A stretch of 64,000 bases of DNA from an uncultured Lachnospiraceae bacterium (GCA_947591155.1 CANQDA010000023.1:1-64000), one strand, 5' to 3'. Positions 16,353 through 26,019 are shown, counted from the first letter of the stretch. The notes: generated from the sequence alone by a model not told the origin. Numbers and translations: made by a program.

Positions 16353-17681
16353 CTATTTCTCCTTATCCTTTCTCTCCCTGATGATGAACTTCAGGGAAGT
16401 CCCCTTGAATCCAAACGCGTCCCGGATCTTGTTTTCCAGATATCTCGTATAGGAAAAATGCATCAGCTGCCGGTCGTTTACAAAGACCACGAAGGTTGGC
16501 GGTTTCACCGATACCTGCGTGATATAGTAGAGCTTCAGCCGTTTTCCCTTATCCGATGGAGGCTGCTGCAGAGCCACGGCCTCCGCCATGATCTCGTTGA
16601 GCACGCCGGTCGCCACGCGCATCGTCTGGTTCGCGATCACCATGTCGATCGTCTCGAAAAGCTTCGGCAGACGCTGCCCCGTCTCCGCCGAGATGAAGAG
16701 AATCTCCGCGTACGGCATGTAGGACAGCACGTTGCGGATCTCATCCCGGTACTTGTAGACCGTCTTGTCGTCCTTCTCGATCGCGTCCCACTTGTTCACC
16801 GCGATCACAATGCCCTTGCCCCTGTCGTGGGCGATCCCGGCGATCTTCGCGTCCTGTTCCGTCACGCCCTCGATCGCGTCGATCAGAAGCACGACAACGT
16901 CGGCGCGCTCCACCGCCGTCACCGTGCGGATGATGCTGTAGCGCTCCAGTTCCTCCTTGACTTTGCTCTTCCGGCGCAGTCCCGCCGTGTCGATGAACAC
17001 ATAATCCCTGCCGTCCCACTTGACCGCCGTGTCCACGGCGTCGCGCGTCGTCCCCGCGATCTCAGAGACGATCAGCCGCTTCTCCCCGAGCAGCTTGTTG
17101 ATGAGCGAAGACTTGCCGACATTCGGCTTGCCAACGATCGCGATCCTCGGCCGCTCGTCTTCCTCGTCCTCAAGCGCCTCCGTGTTAAAATAGGAAACCA
17201 CCTTGTCCAGCATATCCCCGACGCCAAGCTTGTTGCTGGCGCAGATCGGATTCGGGTCTCCGATGCCGAGATTGTAAAATTCATAGACGTCCGCCATATC
17301 GCGGTTGAAATCGTCCACCTTGTTCACCACAAGCACAACCGGCTTGTGCGAGCGCCGCAGCATATCCGCGACCTTCGCGTCCGAGTCCACAAGTCCCTGC
17401 TTGCAGTCCACCATAAAGAGGATCACATCGGCGGTGTCGATGGCGATCTGCGCCTGATCCCGCATCTGTGCGAGGATCACATCGCTGCTGTCCGGCTCGA
17501 TGCCTCCTGTGTCGATCAGTGTAAAATTGATATTCAGCCATTCCACATCGGCATAGATCCTGTCTCTCGTCACGCCCGGCGTGTCCTTCACGATCGCGAT
17601 ATTCGATCCCGCGAGCGCGTTGAACAGCGTCGATTTACCCACGTTCGGGCGTCCGACGATCGCTACGATCGGCTTGCTCAT
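16353..17681 (-). CDS. der: Ribosome-assembly GTPase Der (EngA)
   Basis: This 442-residue protein has two GTPase domains in tandem, with P-loops [14 protein letters not shown] near residue 8 and [16 protein letters not shown] near 183. NKxD motifs (VNKVDD and VNKWDA) follow, and a C-terminal KH-like domain. Der is needed for maturation of the 50S subunit. It is followed 2 bp later by plsY. Confidence 0.97.
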   Translation of the reverse strand: MSKPIVAIVGRPNVGKSTLFNALAGSNIAIVKDTPGVTRDRIYADVEWLNINFTLIDTGGIEPDSSDVILAQMRDQAQIAIDTADVILFMVDCKQGLVDSDAKVADMLRRSHKPVVLVVNKVDDFNRDMADVYEFYNLGIGDPNPICASNKLGVGDMLDKVVSYFNTEALEDEEDERPRIAIVGKPNVGKSSLINKLLGEKRLIVSEIAGTTRDAVDTAVKWDGRDYVFIDTAGLRRKSKVKEELERYSIIRTVTAVERADVVVLLIDAIEGVTEQDAKIAGIAHDRGKGIVIAVNKWDAIEKDDKTVYKYRDEIRNVLSYMPYAEILFISAETGQRLPKLFETIDMVIANQTMRVATGVLNEIMAEAVALQQPPSDKGKRLKLYYITQVSVKPPTFVVFVNDRQLMHFSYTRYLENKIRDAFGFKGTSLKFIIRERKDKEK

Positions 17682-17788
17682 CTGCGTCCTCCTGTTCTGC
17701 TTTGTTCCATTCTGTTCTCAGCTTTTCCTGTACCTGTCTGTCTCTGTCCAAACTGGCGCCTGTGTCTGCGATCCCCGCAGTTTCACAT

Positions 17789-19147
17789 TTAAATCAAAAC
17801 AACCGTCTCGTCTCTGCCTGGCTCTTTCCCTGTGACTGCGGTGACGAGGTCTTGTCCGCTTGATTTTACAATACGCACTTTTATTTGTAAAGCCTTTTCA
17901 AGCTCCTCCACCGTGACGTCGTCGAGAAATACGCGTTCCCCGCTGCGCAGCATATTCACGGGCAGCAGCAGCTCCTCCCCGAGCGGCTTCTCCTTAAGCT
18001 GTTCCATGAGATCCTTCCCGGTGATCAGTCCCGATACCGTGATCGTCTCGCCGAAAAAGTGATTCGTGATCTCATGGATATGGACGATCACGCCCGGGAA
18101 TCTGCGCCCGATCTCTTTGCATAGCTCGCGAAGCAGCGGCGCGGCCAGTCGGCCCGTGGCGATCGAGAGCTCACGCTGCCCGGAATTCGCGCCCCCACAA
18201 TTCTGTCCGAGCGTCTCCATCGTTTCCTCCCAGAGCAGCCGCATCATGCCGACGCCGTTCTCCAATTGCAGATAGCCGTCGTAGCGCGCTTCCTCAGGGA
18301 ATTCCCGCCCGGCCATGATATACCACTCATCCGACGCGTGGACAAAATGCAGTCTGTACTCGCGATACAGTTTCTCCTGCCAGGCCTCGATGCAGTCGAT
18401 CACGTCCCCGGCATCCTGCGGCGTGAACGGCTCCAGCGGATACAGCCCGTCGCGAAATCTCGTCAGACCCACCGGGACCACCGATATGCTCTTCAAGCTC
18501 GGCAGATATTTTGTAAGCTCCCGGATTGAGAACTCCAGCTCCTCCCCATCGTTGACGCCCTTGCACAGAACGATCTGCCCATTCATCTCGACCCCGGCTT
18601 TTGCCAGCGCGTCCACCTTCGGAAAAATGTCTCCCGCGAAGCGGTTATTCAGCATTTTGCAGCGAAGCTCGGGATTCATCGTGTGGAACGAGATGTTGAT
18701 CGGCTCCAGATGGTAGCGGATAATGCGCTCGATGTCGTGGTCGCTCATGTTCGTCAGCGTCACGTAATTTCCCTGCAGAAAGGACAGCCGCGAGTCGTCA
18801 TCCTTGAAGTACAGGGTGTCCCGCATCCCCTTCGGCATCTGGTCGATGAAGCAGAAAATGCACTTGTTCCGGCAGGAGCGATACTCATCCATCAGCGAGT
18901 TTTCAAATACGATCCCGAGATCTTCCTCGAATTCCTTCTCGATCTCCAGTTCCCACTCCTCGCCGTCGGCCTTTCGCACCAGCGCTGTCAGATACTCTTC
19001 GTTTGTCAGATAATGATAGTCGAACACATCCTCGACCGGCTGTCCGTTTACCTCCAGCAGCACGTCCCCGGCAGCGAGCTCAAGCTCCTGCGCGATGCTC
19101 CCCGGAAGCACCTCCCTGATCCTGTGTCCCGTCCCTTTTTCTCTCAT
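17789..19147 (-). CDS. PDZ/radical SAM/DUF512 protein (TIGR03279-like)
   Basis: This 452-residue protein begins with a PDZ-like domain (GSIAQELELAAGDVLLEVNG). A radical SAM type CX3CX2C follows at Cys92, Cys96 and Cys99 (SCRNKCIFCFIDQ), then a DUF512 region (NCGGANSGQRELSIATGR). The architecture is conserved in Clostridia, often next to der, but its substrate is unknown to me. It is the first gene of the operon ending with gpsA and has its own promoter at 19186-19214. Confidence 0.88.
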   Translation of the reverse strand: MREKGTGHRIREVLPGSIAQELELAAGDVLLEVNGQPVEDVFDYHYLTNEEYLTALVRKADGEEWELEIEKEFEEDLGIVFENSLMDEYRSCRNKCIFCFIDQMPKGMRDTLYFKDDDSRLSFLQGNYVTLTNMSDHDIERIIRYHLEPINISFHTMNPELRCKMLNNRFAGDIFPKVDALAKAGVEMNGQIVLCKGVNDGEELEFSIRELTKYLPSLKSISVVPVGLTRFRDGLYPLEPFTPQDAGDVIDCIEAWQEKLYREYRLHFVHASDEWYIMAGREFPEEARYDGYLQLENGVGMMRLLWEETMETLGQNCGGANSGQRELSIATGRLAAPLLRELCKEIGRRFPGVIVHIHEITNHFFGETITVSGLITGKDLMEQLKEKPLGEELLLPVNMLRSGERVFLDDVTVEELEKALQIKVRIVKSSGQDLVTAVTGKEPGRDETVVLI

Positions 19148-19185
19148 GATCCGCCCATCCCGCCTGTCCTTTTGTTCCTGCTCCC

Positions 19186-19214
19186 ATCATACTATTTCTT
19201 TCCTGAAAATGCAA
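19186..19214 (-). promoter_or_regulatory. Promoter of the radical SAM-der-plsY-gpsA operon
   Basis: On the minus strand TTGCAT, a 17-bp spacer and TATGAT lie about 40 bp before the start codon of the gene ending at 19147. It is divergent from the prs promoter 20 bp away. Confidence 0.6.
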
Positions 19215-19233
19215 GCGACCGGGCGGCTTTGTC

Positions 19234-19262
19234 TTGACTGGAAAATGTGAGGGTGATATAAA
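19234..19262 (+). promoter_or_regulatory. Promoter of the PRPP synthetase gene
   Basis: TTGACT (19234-19239), a 17-bp spacer and TATAAA (19257-19262) with TG one base before the -10. Transcription would begin near 19270, about 50 nt before the ATG at 19322. Confidence 0.75.
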
Positions 19263-19321
19263 TAAACTATCAAATTTATGCGACATATTTCTTACTGCAT
19301 ACACATACGACGGAGGAAAAC

Positions 19322-20500
19322 ATGGCTGAATACGAAAACAGGGAACACATTTTACCGGTTGGCACATTGAAGATTGCGGCGCTCGAGGGATGTCGGGAGT
19401 TCGGACAGGCCGTGGACCGTCATCTCGTCGCTTCCAGACACGAAGCCGTTCACGACAATCCATCTCTGGCGTCCCTGCCCGGTTATCTGGAGGATTCTTA
19501 CCTGTTGGACTGCAGGTGCCCGAGATTCGGTACGGGAGAAGGCAAGGGCCAGATCAACGAATCCGTGCGCGGCTCAGATCTCTACATTCTCGTCGACGTC
19601 TGCAACCACAGCCTGACCTACACGGTCTGCGGTCATGAGAATCACATGTCCCCGGACAACCACTACCAGGATCTGAAGCGCATCATCTCCGCGGCTACTG
19701 GCAAGGCAAAGCGGATCAATGTCGTCATGCCCTTTCTCTACGAGGGGCGCCAGCACAAGCGCTCGAAGCGCGAATCACTCGACTGCTCGCTCGCGCTGCA
19801 GGAGCTCACCGATATGGGCGTCTCCAATATCATCACCTTCGACGCGCACGATCCGCGCGTTCAGAACGCGATCCCGCTGAAGGGCTTCGATACTTTTATG
19901 CCGACCTATCAGTTCCTGAAAGCTCTGTTGGATACGGTCGAAGATTTTCAGCTGGACAACGACCATCTGATGATCATCAGTCCGGACGAGGGCGCGATGG
20001 GGCGTGCCGTCTATTTCTCCAATATCCTCGGCATCGACATGGGAATGTTCTACAAGAGACGCGATTACTCCACGATCATAAACGGAAAAAATCCGATCGT
20101 AGCGCACGAGTTCCTCGGCGATTCGGTCGAGGGCAAGGACGTCATCATCATCGACGATATGATCTCCTCCGGCGAGAGCATGCTCGATGTCGCCAGGCAG
20201 GTCAAGGACCGTGGCGCGCGGCGCGTCTTCGTATGCACCACGTTCGGATTGTTTACGGAAGGTTTTGAGAAATTTGACGAGTATTATGAGAAAGGGTATA
20301 TCACGAAGGTCGTCACGACGAATCTGAACTACCGCGACCCGGAGCTTCTCACGAAGCCTTACTACGCGGAGGCGGACATGACAAGATTCCTCTCGCTCAT
20401 CATTGAGGCGCTCAATCACGACACGACGCTCGGCAAGATGGAGACGCCGACCGAGAAGATCAATGAGCTGCTCGAATCGGTGCGGGCGACTCGCAGATAG
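19322..20500 (+). CDS. prs: Ribose-phosphate pyrophosphokinase, long divergent form
   Basis: This 392-residue protein makes PRPP from ribose-5-phosphate and ATP for nucleotide, His and Trp synthesis. The PRPP-binding loop DVIIIDDMISSGESM near residue 275 is clear, as is a GRQHKRSKRES segment in place of the usual RQDRK catalytic loop. Classical Prs proteins are about 315 residues; this one has an N-terminal extension and altered loops. Such long forms are common in Clostridia. The ATG follows GGAGG. It ends 41 bp inside the convergent pgeF gene. Confidence 0.85.
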   Translation: MAEYENREHILPVGTLKIAALEGCREFGQAVDRHLVASRHEAVHDNPSLASLPGYLEDSYLLDCRCPRFGTGEGKGQINESVRGSDLYILVDVCNHSLTYTVCGHENHMSPDNHYQDLKRIISAATGKAKRINVVMPFLYEGRQHKRSKRESLDCSLALQELTDMGVSNIITFDAHDPRVQNAIPLKGFDTFMPTYQFLKALLDTVEDFQLDNDHLMIISPDEGAMGRAVYFSNILGIDMGMFYKRRDYSTIINGKNPIVAHEFLGDSVEGKDVIIIDDMISSGESMLDVARQVKDRGARRVFVCTTFGLFTEGFEKFDEYYEKGYITKVVTTNLNYRDPELLTKPYYAEADMTRFLSLIIEALNHDTTLGKMETPTEKINELLESVRATRR

Positions 20501-21335
20501 ATAAAAACGCGGCGAGGTTTCCTCTTTTGCCGTGCGAGGCACGGTGAGAAAAGAGGATGTCAGGATTACAGCAGGTGCAGACGTCCGTGACCTCGATGTG
20601 CTCCGGCCGCAGTCCGGCGCGCAGCAGATTCTGGCGGCAGGCTTCCCAGAGATCAAGCTGGTACCTGCCGTTTTCTTTTCGGTAAAATAGCTGCGGCCAC
20701 AGCTCCTCTGCGTAGCTTTCGCGTACCCGTTCGATTACATCCTCGCTGACTTCATAGCAGTCCTGGCAGATCGAGGGGCCGACCGCCGCGAACAGCGCTT
20801 CCGGGCGGGAGCCGTAGCGTTCCCGCATCGCGCGCACGGTGACGCCTGCGATGTCGCTCACCGTCCCTTTCCATCCCGAGTGGGAAAGGCCGATCGCCCG
20901 ATGCTCCGGATCCACAAAATAAAGCGGCACACAGTCCGCGTAGAAAGTCGCGAGCACAACGTCCGGCTCATCTGTCACAAGTCCATCCACATCCGCATAG
21001 TCGCGCGGACGCAGATAGCCCTTCCCGCAATCTTCCTTCGAGACCTCACGCACATGGTTCGTGTGGGTCTGATCCGAGCAGACGATGTTCCTGTCGTCAA
21101 AGCCGATCGCCGCCGCGATCCTGCGGTAATTCTCGCGAACGCATTCCGGGTCGTCTCCTCGCGTGAAGCTCAGATTCATCGTCGCGAATTCATTTATGCT
21201 CACCCCGCCGACCCGGCTGCTGAATCCGTGCACAATACCCGGCTGCGCGTCAAGCTGCGGAAAGGTAAAGTACAGGACGCCGTTCCTGCAGTGCTCCTGA
21301 AGCACGGACTTTTCTGATTTTCTCACAAGCGTCAT
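20460..21335 (-). CDS. pgeF: Peptidoglycan editing factor / polyphenol oxidase family protein
   Basis: This YfiH/laccase-domain family protein has 291 residues from the start chosen here. Signature parts are FYADCVPLYF, GLSHSGWKGTV, CQDCYEVSEDV and CTCCNPDILFSHRAS, which supply the conserved His and Cys metal ligands. Some members remove wrongly placed amino acids in peptidoglycan precursors, others act on purine nucleosides. The ATG at 21335 has GGAGG 8 nt upstream; an in-frame ATG 14 codons earlier has none. The last 41 bp overlap the end of the convergent prs gene. Confidence 0.85.
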   Translation of the reverse strand: MTLVRKSEKSVLQEHCRNGVLYFTFPQLDAQPGIVHGFSSRVGGVSINEFATMNLSFTRGDDPECVRENYRRIAAAIGFDDRNIVCSDQTHTNHVREVSKEDCGKGYLRPRDYADVDGLVTDEPDVVLATFYADCVPLYFVDPEHRAIGLSHSGWKGTVSDIAGVTVRAMRERYGSRPEALFAAVGPSICQDCYEVSEDVIERVRESYAEELWPQLFYRKENGRYQLDLWEACRQNLLRAGLRPEHIEVTDVCTCCNPDILFSHRASHGKRGNLAAFLSICESPAPIRAAH

Positions 21336-21417
21336 ACTGTCATCCTCCGCATCCTGTCTCTGTTTCCCTCTGCTCATTTTAAATGCCGCCTGACATCTGC
21401 CCCGATTTTCCGGACGG

Positions 21418-21765
21418 CTATGTCTGAAACGCGTCCCTGATCAATGTGACGTCCTCTCCGAGAAACGAGACGACGTCGAATCTGCACGGCTGTTCTTCTC
21501 TGATATGCCTCTCATACAGGTACCACGATGCGGCGCGCACGATCCTGCGCTGCTTTTTTGCGTCCACCGACTCGAAGCCGTATCCGGCATGACCGTCCGT
21601 CCGGTATTTCACCTCGACAAACACAAGGTAAGCCCCATTCCGCGCGACGAGGTCGATCTCACCGAGCCTGCACCTGTAATTACGCTCCAGAATCCGATAC
21701 CCCTGCTCTTCCAGATACCGCGCCGCCTGCTGCTCGTACCTGTTTCCGATTGCATGTTTGTTCAA
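21418..21765 (-). CDS. YraN/UPF0102 family protein
   Basis: This 115-residue protein has the fold of Holliday-junction-resolvase-like nucleases: ARYLEEQGYRILERNYRC.LGEIDLVA near residue 15-42 and VFVEVKYR near 50, giving the D-ExK active-site pattern. The cellular role is not firmly known; it is widely found next to rnhB, as here (about 100 bp downstream). Confidence 0.9.
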   Translation of the reverse strand: MNKHAIGNRYEQQAARYLEEQGYRILERNYRCRLGEIDLVARNGAYLVFVEVKYRTDGHAGYGFESVDAKKQRRIVRAASWYLYERHIREEQPCRFDVVSFLGEDVTLIRDAFQT

Positions 21766-21863
21766 ACTGCTTTCCTTTTATTCTCTCCGCCCAATATACG
21801 CTTAAAACATGTTCCGAAAACTGCCCCTGCAGAGCAGCTTCAAAATCGATCCCTCTTTCTTCC

Positions 21864-22619
21864 TCACACAAAATTCCCGATAAAGCTTCTCCTGTGAATC
21901 GGCGACGGACCATACTTCTTCAGCGCCTCGATATGCGCCTCAGAGCCGTATCCTTTGTGTGCGGCAAAGCCGTATTCCGGCATAAGCGCGTCATACTCGC
22001 GCATCAGCCGATCCCTCGTGACCTTTGCCAGTACACTGGCCGCCGCGATCGACAGACTCTTCGCGTCCCCCTTGATGATCGGCACCTGAGGAAGCGTGAT
22101 TCCCGGGATCTTTACCGCGTCGTTCAAGAGCAGCTGCGGCGCCGGGTCAAGCGCGCTCACCGCCTGTCGCATCGCCTCGTAAGTCGCCTGAAGAATGTTG
22201 ATCTCATCGATGCGCGCCGGGGACGCCATACCGATTCCCCAGGCGATCGCCTTCTCTTTGATCTCGTCGAACAGCGCCTCGCGTCGCTTCTCGGAGAGCT
22301 GCTTGGAATCGTTCAGATACAGGATCTCGCAATCCTCCGGCAGGATCACCGCCCCGGCCACCACAGGGCCCGCCAGCGGCCCTCTCCCGGCCTCGTCAAT
22401 CCCGCACACAAGTCCACAATGCGCATACTCCCGCTCGTATCTGCGCATCGCGTCAAGCCGGGCACGCTCTGTCGCAAGCTTCTCCAGTTTTCTCTGATAT
22501 TGCGCGATCAGGCCGACGACGCCGGCCCTCCCATCGTTCGCGTACTCCTCGAACAATGCGGAAAGCTTTGCATCGTCAGCCTGAACAAATTCGTCTTTTA
22601 TCTCTGCAATACTCTTCAT
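21864..22619 (-). CDS. rnhB: Ribonuclease HII
   Basis: RNase HII cuts RNA in RNA-DNA hybrids and removes single ribonucleotides. The motif [22 protein letters not shown] holds the first catalytic Asp-Glu; [13 protein letters not shown] and the C-terminal [19 protein letters not shown] confirm the family. I place the start at 22619 ([21 protein letters not shown] upstream). A GTG at 22688 overlaps the lepB stop and would add 23 residues without family support, so the start is not certain. Confidence 0.92.
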   Translation of the reverse strand: MKSIAEIKDEFVQADDAKLSALFEEYANDGRAGVVGLIAQYQRKLEKLATERARLDAMRRYEREYAHCGLVCGIDEAGRGPLAGPVVAGAVILPEDCEILYLNDSKQLSEKRREALFDEIKEKAIAWGIGMASPARIDEINILQATYEAMRQAVSALDPAPQLLLNDAVKIPGITLPQVPIIKGDAKSLSIAAASVLAKVTRDRLMREYDALMPEYGFAAHKGYGSEAHIEALKKYGPSPIHRRSFIGNFV

Positions 22620-22684
22620 ATACTCTTTTCCTGTCTGAATCACGGTTCGCGACATACATTCGCTTTCGCTCCCGGATACCCTGC

Positions 22685-23239
22685 TCACTCCGGCAGCCCG
22701 ATCCTCGAAAGCGGCCAGATCCGCAGCAACGCCCTGCCGATGATCTCATCTCTGGCAATCATCCCGACGCTCGGTTCCCGGCTGTCACTGCTGTTGTTGC
22801 GGTTGTCTCCGAGCACGAAATACTCATCTGCGCCCAGGGTGAGCTCTGTGGACGCGGAGCCCGGATTCCTGATCTCCTCATAGCCGTAAGACTCCTTAAG
22901 AATCCTGCCGTTGATATAGATATCGCCGTCCTGTATCTGCACCGTCTCGCCCGGGAGTCCGATCACACGCTTGATATAAAACGTCCCTTCCTGATAGCGG
23001 AACGGAAACACGATGATGTCGTAGCGCTTCGGATCCGTAAAACGGTAGGAGAGCTTATCCACCACGAGATTATCTCCGTCCCGCAACGTCGGATACATGG
23101 ATTCCCCGCTCACCACCGTCCGCTCTCCGACGAACTGCACGATGAGAAACGCAATGCCAAAAAACAGCAGAAGAATCAGGATCCACCGCAGGAATTCCCC
23201 TATCACACTCTTTTTCTTCTTATCCTTTTTTCGGCGCAA
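22685..23239 (-). CDS. lepB: Signal peptidase I (paralog 1)
   Basis: This 184-residue membrane-anchored protease removes Sec signal peptides. After a basic N-terminus and one transmembrane helix (residues about 14-36) come the catalytic Ser in [13 protein letters not shown] and the Lys in [11 protein letters not shown], plus the conserved [15 protein letters not shown] box. It is the third lepB-like gene within 2.8 kb and lies just upstream of rnhB. Confidence 0.93.
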   Translation of the reverse strand: MRRKKDKKKKSVIGEFLRWILILLLFFGIAFLIVQFVGERTVVSGESMYPTLRDGDNLVVDKLSYRFTDPKRYDIIVFPFRYQEGTFYIKRVIGLPGETVQIQDGDIYINGRILKESYGYEEIRNPGSASTELTLGADEYFVLGDNRNNSSDSREPSVGMIARDEIIGRALLRIWPLSRIGLPE

Positions 23240-23302
23240 GCTTTCTCACCACCGTTTCCTTTCAGCTTCTATACGAAAAATCAACGCCTTTCGGGCAGCG
23301 AT

Positions 23303-23893
23303 TTACTGATGCTTCAGCACTCCGAAATCGGACAGCGGCCAGATGCGCACCCATGCCCTGCCAGTGATATCCTTGCGCTTGATCTTCCCGACGTGTTCCG
23401 CATCCCGGCTGTCCCGGCTGTTGTTGCGGTTGTCTCCGAGCACGAAATACTCGTCGTCCCCGAGCGTGATCGGCTCAGCCGCAGCGCCCGGATTCTGGAT
23501 CGTCTCTTTTCCGTAATTCTCCTCCAGGATTTCTCCGTCGATATAGATGTTTCCCTCCGCGTCGATCTGCACTGTCTCCCCCGGCAGGCCGATGATTCGC
23601 TTGATGTAGTGATCTTTTGGCGAGCCTTTCGGCGGAAATACGATAATATCAAAGCGCTTCGGATCACCGAAACGATAGGAAAGCTTCTCGACGATCAGGT
23701 TGTCGCCGTCATGCAGCGTATTTTCCATCGATCTTCCGTCCACGACCGTCCTCTGCCCGACGAAGTGAATAATCAGATAAGTCAGTATAACGACAAACGC
23801 AATGTAAAAAACCCAGCTCATGATCTCCTTCTTATAGTCAATCTGCTCTTCGCCTTTCGCGGCATCCTTCTGCTTGTTCTGTTTCTCCTGCAT
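23303..23893 (-). CDS. lepB: Signal peptidase I (paralog 2)
   Basis: This 196-residue paralog has a longer, Lys/Gln-rich cytoplasmic tail (about 25 residues), one transmembrane helix, catalytic Ser in GRSMENTLHDGDN and Lys in YIKRIIGLPGE, and the box [14 protein letters not shown]. It is followed 63 bp later by paralog 1. The two are close enough to suggest local duplication. Confidence 0.93.
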   Translation of the reverse strand: MQEKQNKQKDAAKGEEQIDYKKEIMSWVFYIAFVVILTYLIIHFVGQRTVVDGRSMENTLHDGDNLIVEKLSYRFGDPKRFDIIVFPPKGSPKDHYIKRIIGLPGETVQIDAEGNIYIDGEILEENYGKETIQNPGAAAEPITLGDDEYFVLGDNRNNSRDSRDAEHVGKIKRKDITGRAWVRIWPLSDFGVLKHQ

Positions 23894-23988
23894 GCTTATA
23901 CACCCCTGCTTTCCTTCTGCTTATGCATTTGCTCTGCCGGGCGATTCTTCGCTCCCTGCGTCGAACGCCGTCCTTTGCGTTCTGTGCA

Positions 23989-24831
23989 TTATTCCGGCAA
24001 TTCCAGTGTAACTCTCCCGAGCTTTCCGCTTCTCAGATCATCCACAATGAGCGCAGCCGCCTTCGGATAATCCGGTTGGCCACCCTTTTGCAGACAGCCC
24101 CGCCTCTGCGCGATCTGCCCGAACAGTTCGATGTCCGTCCCGTCCTCCGCGACATCATAGCGCTCCGAAAGACTTTTCGGATACTGCTCCCGCAAAAAGG
24201 AGAGGATCCACATCGCCAGCTCCTCCGTCTGAAGAAGCTCGTCTTTAATCGAACCGATCACCGCCAGATTGCGCCCTACGGTCTGATCTTCGAACTTCGG
24301 CCAGAGGATGCCCGGTGTGTCGAGAAGCTCCACATTTTTGTTCAGCCGTATCCACTGCTTGCCCTTTGTCACGCCCGGCTTGTTGCCTGTCTTCGCGCAC
24401 GCCTTGCCCGCGAAAGTGTTGATGAACGTGGACTTTCCCACGTTCGGAATGCCGGCCACCATCGCGCGCACCGGTCGGTTCAGTATGCCTCTTCTGCGGT
24501 CGCGCTCCGTCTTTTCGCGGCACGCCTCACGGATCAGCTCCTGGATCTGTTTCATTCCCGCGCCGCTTCTGGAATTGACCTCCGCGACATAGCAGCCCTT
24601 CTCCCGAAAATGATCCGCCCATATGCGATTGCGCCGCTCATCCGCCAGATCCGCTTTGTTCAGGAGCACCAGACTCGCTTTGTTCTTTCCGAGCTCGTCG
24701 ATATCCGGATTCCTGCTGGAATATGGTATTCTGGCGTCCAGAAGCTCGATCACAAGATCGATCAGCCGGATATCCTCCTGCATCATGCGTCTGGCCTTTG
24801 TCATATGGCCGGGATACCATTGATAGTTCAT
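23989..24831 (-). CDS. rbgA: Ribosome biogenesis GTPase RbgA (YlqF)
   Basis: This 280-residue protein is a circularly permuted GTPase: the NKAD motif (LLNKADLAD) comes before the P-loop GIPNVGKSTFINTF and DTPGILWP. It begins with the typical WYPGHMTKARRMM. RbgA acts late in 50S subunit assembly. It lies between two lepB genes. Confidence 0.95.
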   Translation of the reverse strand: MNYQWYPGHMTKARRMMQEDIRLIDLVIELLDARIPYSSRNPDIDELGKNKASLVLLNKADLADERRNRIWADHFREKGCYVAEVNSRSGAGMKQIQELIREACREKTERDRRRGILNRPVRAMVAGIPNVGKSTFINTFAGKACAKTGNKPGVTKGKQWIRLNKNVELLDTPGILWPKFEDQTVGRNLAVIGSIKDELLQTEELAMWILSFLREQYPKSLSERYDVAEDGTDIELFGQIAQRRGCLQKGGQPDYPKAAALIVDDLRSGKLGRVTLELPE

Positions 24832-24841
24832 AGATTACCTC

Positions 24842-25453
24842 TCAGTCCTTCAGAAACCCTCTGTGCCCCTGCGAGGACAGTACAAACCATACCTTTCCCT
24901 CGATATAGTCGGAATTCACAAGTCCCACATCCCCGAAGCGGCTGTCCTCGCTGTTGTTGCGGTTGTCCCCGAGCACGAAATACTGCTTCTCCCCGAGTGT
25001 GACCTCATCGGCTGCGATCCCAGGGTTGGTGATCGCCGGATAATTTTTCTTCTCCAGATAGACCGAACCGTCAATGTAGATCATTCCGTCTTTGATCTGT
25101 ATGGTCTCGCCGGGCAGTCCGATGATGCGCTTGATGCTCGAATGCCCGGTCGTGCTTCCGTTCGGCTTGAACGAGATCACGTCGCCGCGTTTCGGAGAAC
25201 CGAGCTGATACGCCATCACATTCAGCAGCACCGTGTCGCCCCCGGACAGCGTGACGTCCATCGACTGGCCGACATTTGTGCGGGACTGGCCGAAGAAATA
25301 GACCACCACATACGCGAACAGGATCACCACGAGGATCTCAAAAGTCCAAAGCAGAATATTGCGTATCACGGATTTCTTCTTCTGGGGAATCGAGACCGGC
25401 TGGGCAAGTTCCATCGTGCCCATATCCGGCTGTCTTTTCGCTTTCTTCCTCAT
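24842..25453 (-). CDS. lepB: Signal peptidase I (paralog 3)
   Basis: The third signal peptidase I has 203 residues from the ATG at 25453, chosen because AAGGAG stands just upstream; an in-frame ATG 10 codons earlier falls in the rplS terminator. It has a transmembrane helix near residues 35-57, catalytic Ser in GQSMDVTLSGGD, Lys in SIKRIIGLPGE, and [14 protein letters not shown]. It precedes rbgA by 10 bp. Confidence 0.92.
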   Translation of the reverse strand: MRKKAKRQPDMGTMELAQPVSIPQKKKSVIRNILLWTFEILVVILFAYVVVYFFGQSRTNVGQSMDVTLSGGDTVLLNVMAYQLGSPKRGDVISFKPNGSTTGHSSIKRIIGLPGETIQIKDGMIYIDGSVYLEKKNYPAITNPGIAADEVTLGEKQYFVLGDNRNNSEDSRFGDVGLVNSDYIEGKVWFVLSSQGHRGFLKD

Positions 25454-25469
25454 GGCCTGCTCCTTACAA

Positions 25470-25517
25470 TGCAAAAGGGGCATTGCAAAAGAAATATTTC
25501 ATATCCTGCAACGCCCC
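25470..25517 (-). terminator. Terminator after rplS
   Basis: On the minus strand GGGGCGTTGCA pairs with TGCAATGCCCC, with one mismatch and an inner GAAATATTTC palindrome, and is followed by TTTTGC. It begins 10 bp after the rplS stop. Confidence 0.7.
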
Positions 25518-25527
25518 TACCGATTCC

Positions 25528-25875
25528 TTATTTCACCAGCTCTTTTACCTTGGCTCTCTTACCCACACGTCCTCTCAGGTAGGTCAGCTTCGCACGTCTT
25601 ACCTTACCGCGTCTGACGACCTCTACCTTCTCAACGTTCGGGGAATGCAGCGGCCATGTCTTCTCGACGCCGACACCGTTTGAGTTCTTGCGGACCGTGA
25701 ACGTAGCTCTCACGCTTCCGCCCTGCTTCTTGAGCACGATGCCCTCGAATACCTGAATTCTCTCTCGGTTTCCCTCTTTGATCCTGCCGTAGACTCTGAC
25801 GGTATCACCGACATTGAACTGCGGCACCTCAGCCTTCAACTGCGCATCTTCGATGCTTTTGATAATCTCGTTCAT
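25528..25875 (-). CDS. rplS: Ribosomal protein L19
   Basis: This 115-residue 50S protein is recognised from [30 protein letters not shown] and the C-terminal [22 protein letters not shown]. It is the last gene of the rpsP-trmD block and has its own promoter and a structured leader upstream. Confidence 0.98.
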   Translation of the reverse strand: MNEIIKSIEDAQLKAEVPQFNVGDTVRVYGRIKEGNRERIQVFEGIVLKKQGGSVRATFTVRKNSNGVGVEKTWPLHSPNVEKVEVVRRGKVRRAKLTYLRGRVGKRAKVKELVK

Positions 25876-25990
25876 TGTGTGCCTCCTTCTATTCTCGGAC
25901 GTTCTTAACGCAGATGACGCGGCTGCCTGCCAAATTCACAGCCACGGTAGCCCTGCGACAGAGGACCGTCTCCTTCTCACAACGCGTTTT
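25876..25990 (-). promoter_or_regulatory. Structured 5' leader of rplS (candidate L19 leader)
   Basis: Between its promoter and the rplS ATG lie about 110 nt with paired segments ACGCG/CGCGT and ACGGT/ACCGT on the minus strand, followed by AGGAGG before the ATG. Firmicutes often carry an autoregulatory L19 leader here. I infer this from position and pairing; I could not run a covariance search. Confidence 0.45.
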
Positions 25991-26019
25991 ATTTTATCAC
26001 GCTTTCTTTTAAATTGCAA
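25991..26019 (-). promoter_or_regulatory. Promoter of rplS inside the end of trmD
   Basis: On the minus strand TTGCAA, a 17-bp spacer and TAAAAT; the -35 box lies within the last codons of trmD. Confidence 0.55.

Noticed and set aside
19240..19250. AAATGTGA in the prs promoter spacer as a further copy of the acs repeat
   Set aside because: It is a single 8-base match without the 20-bp repetition; such matches are expected by chance several times in 64 kb.
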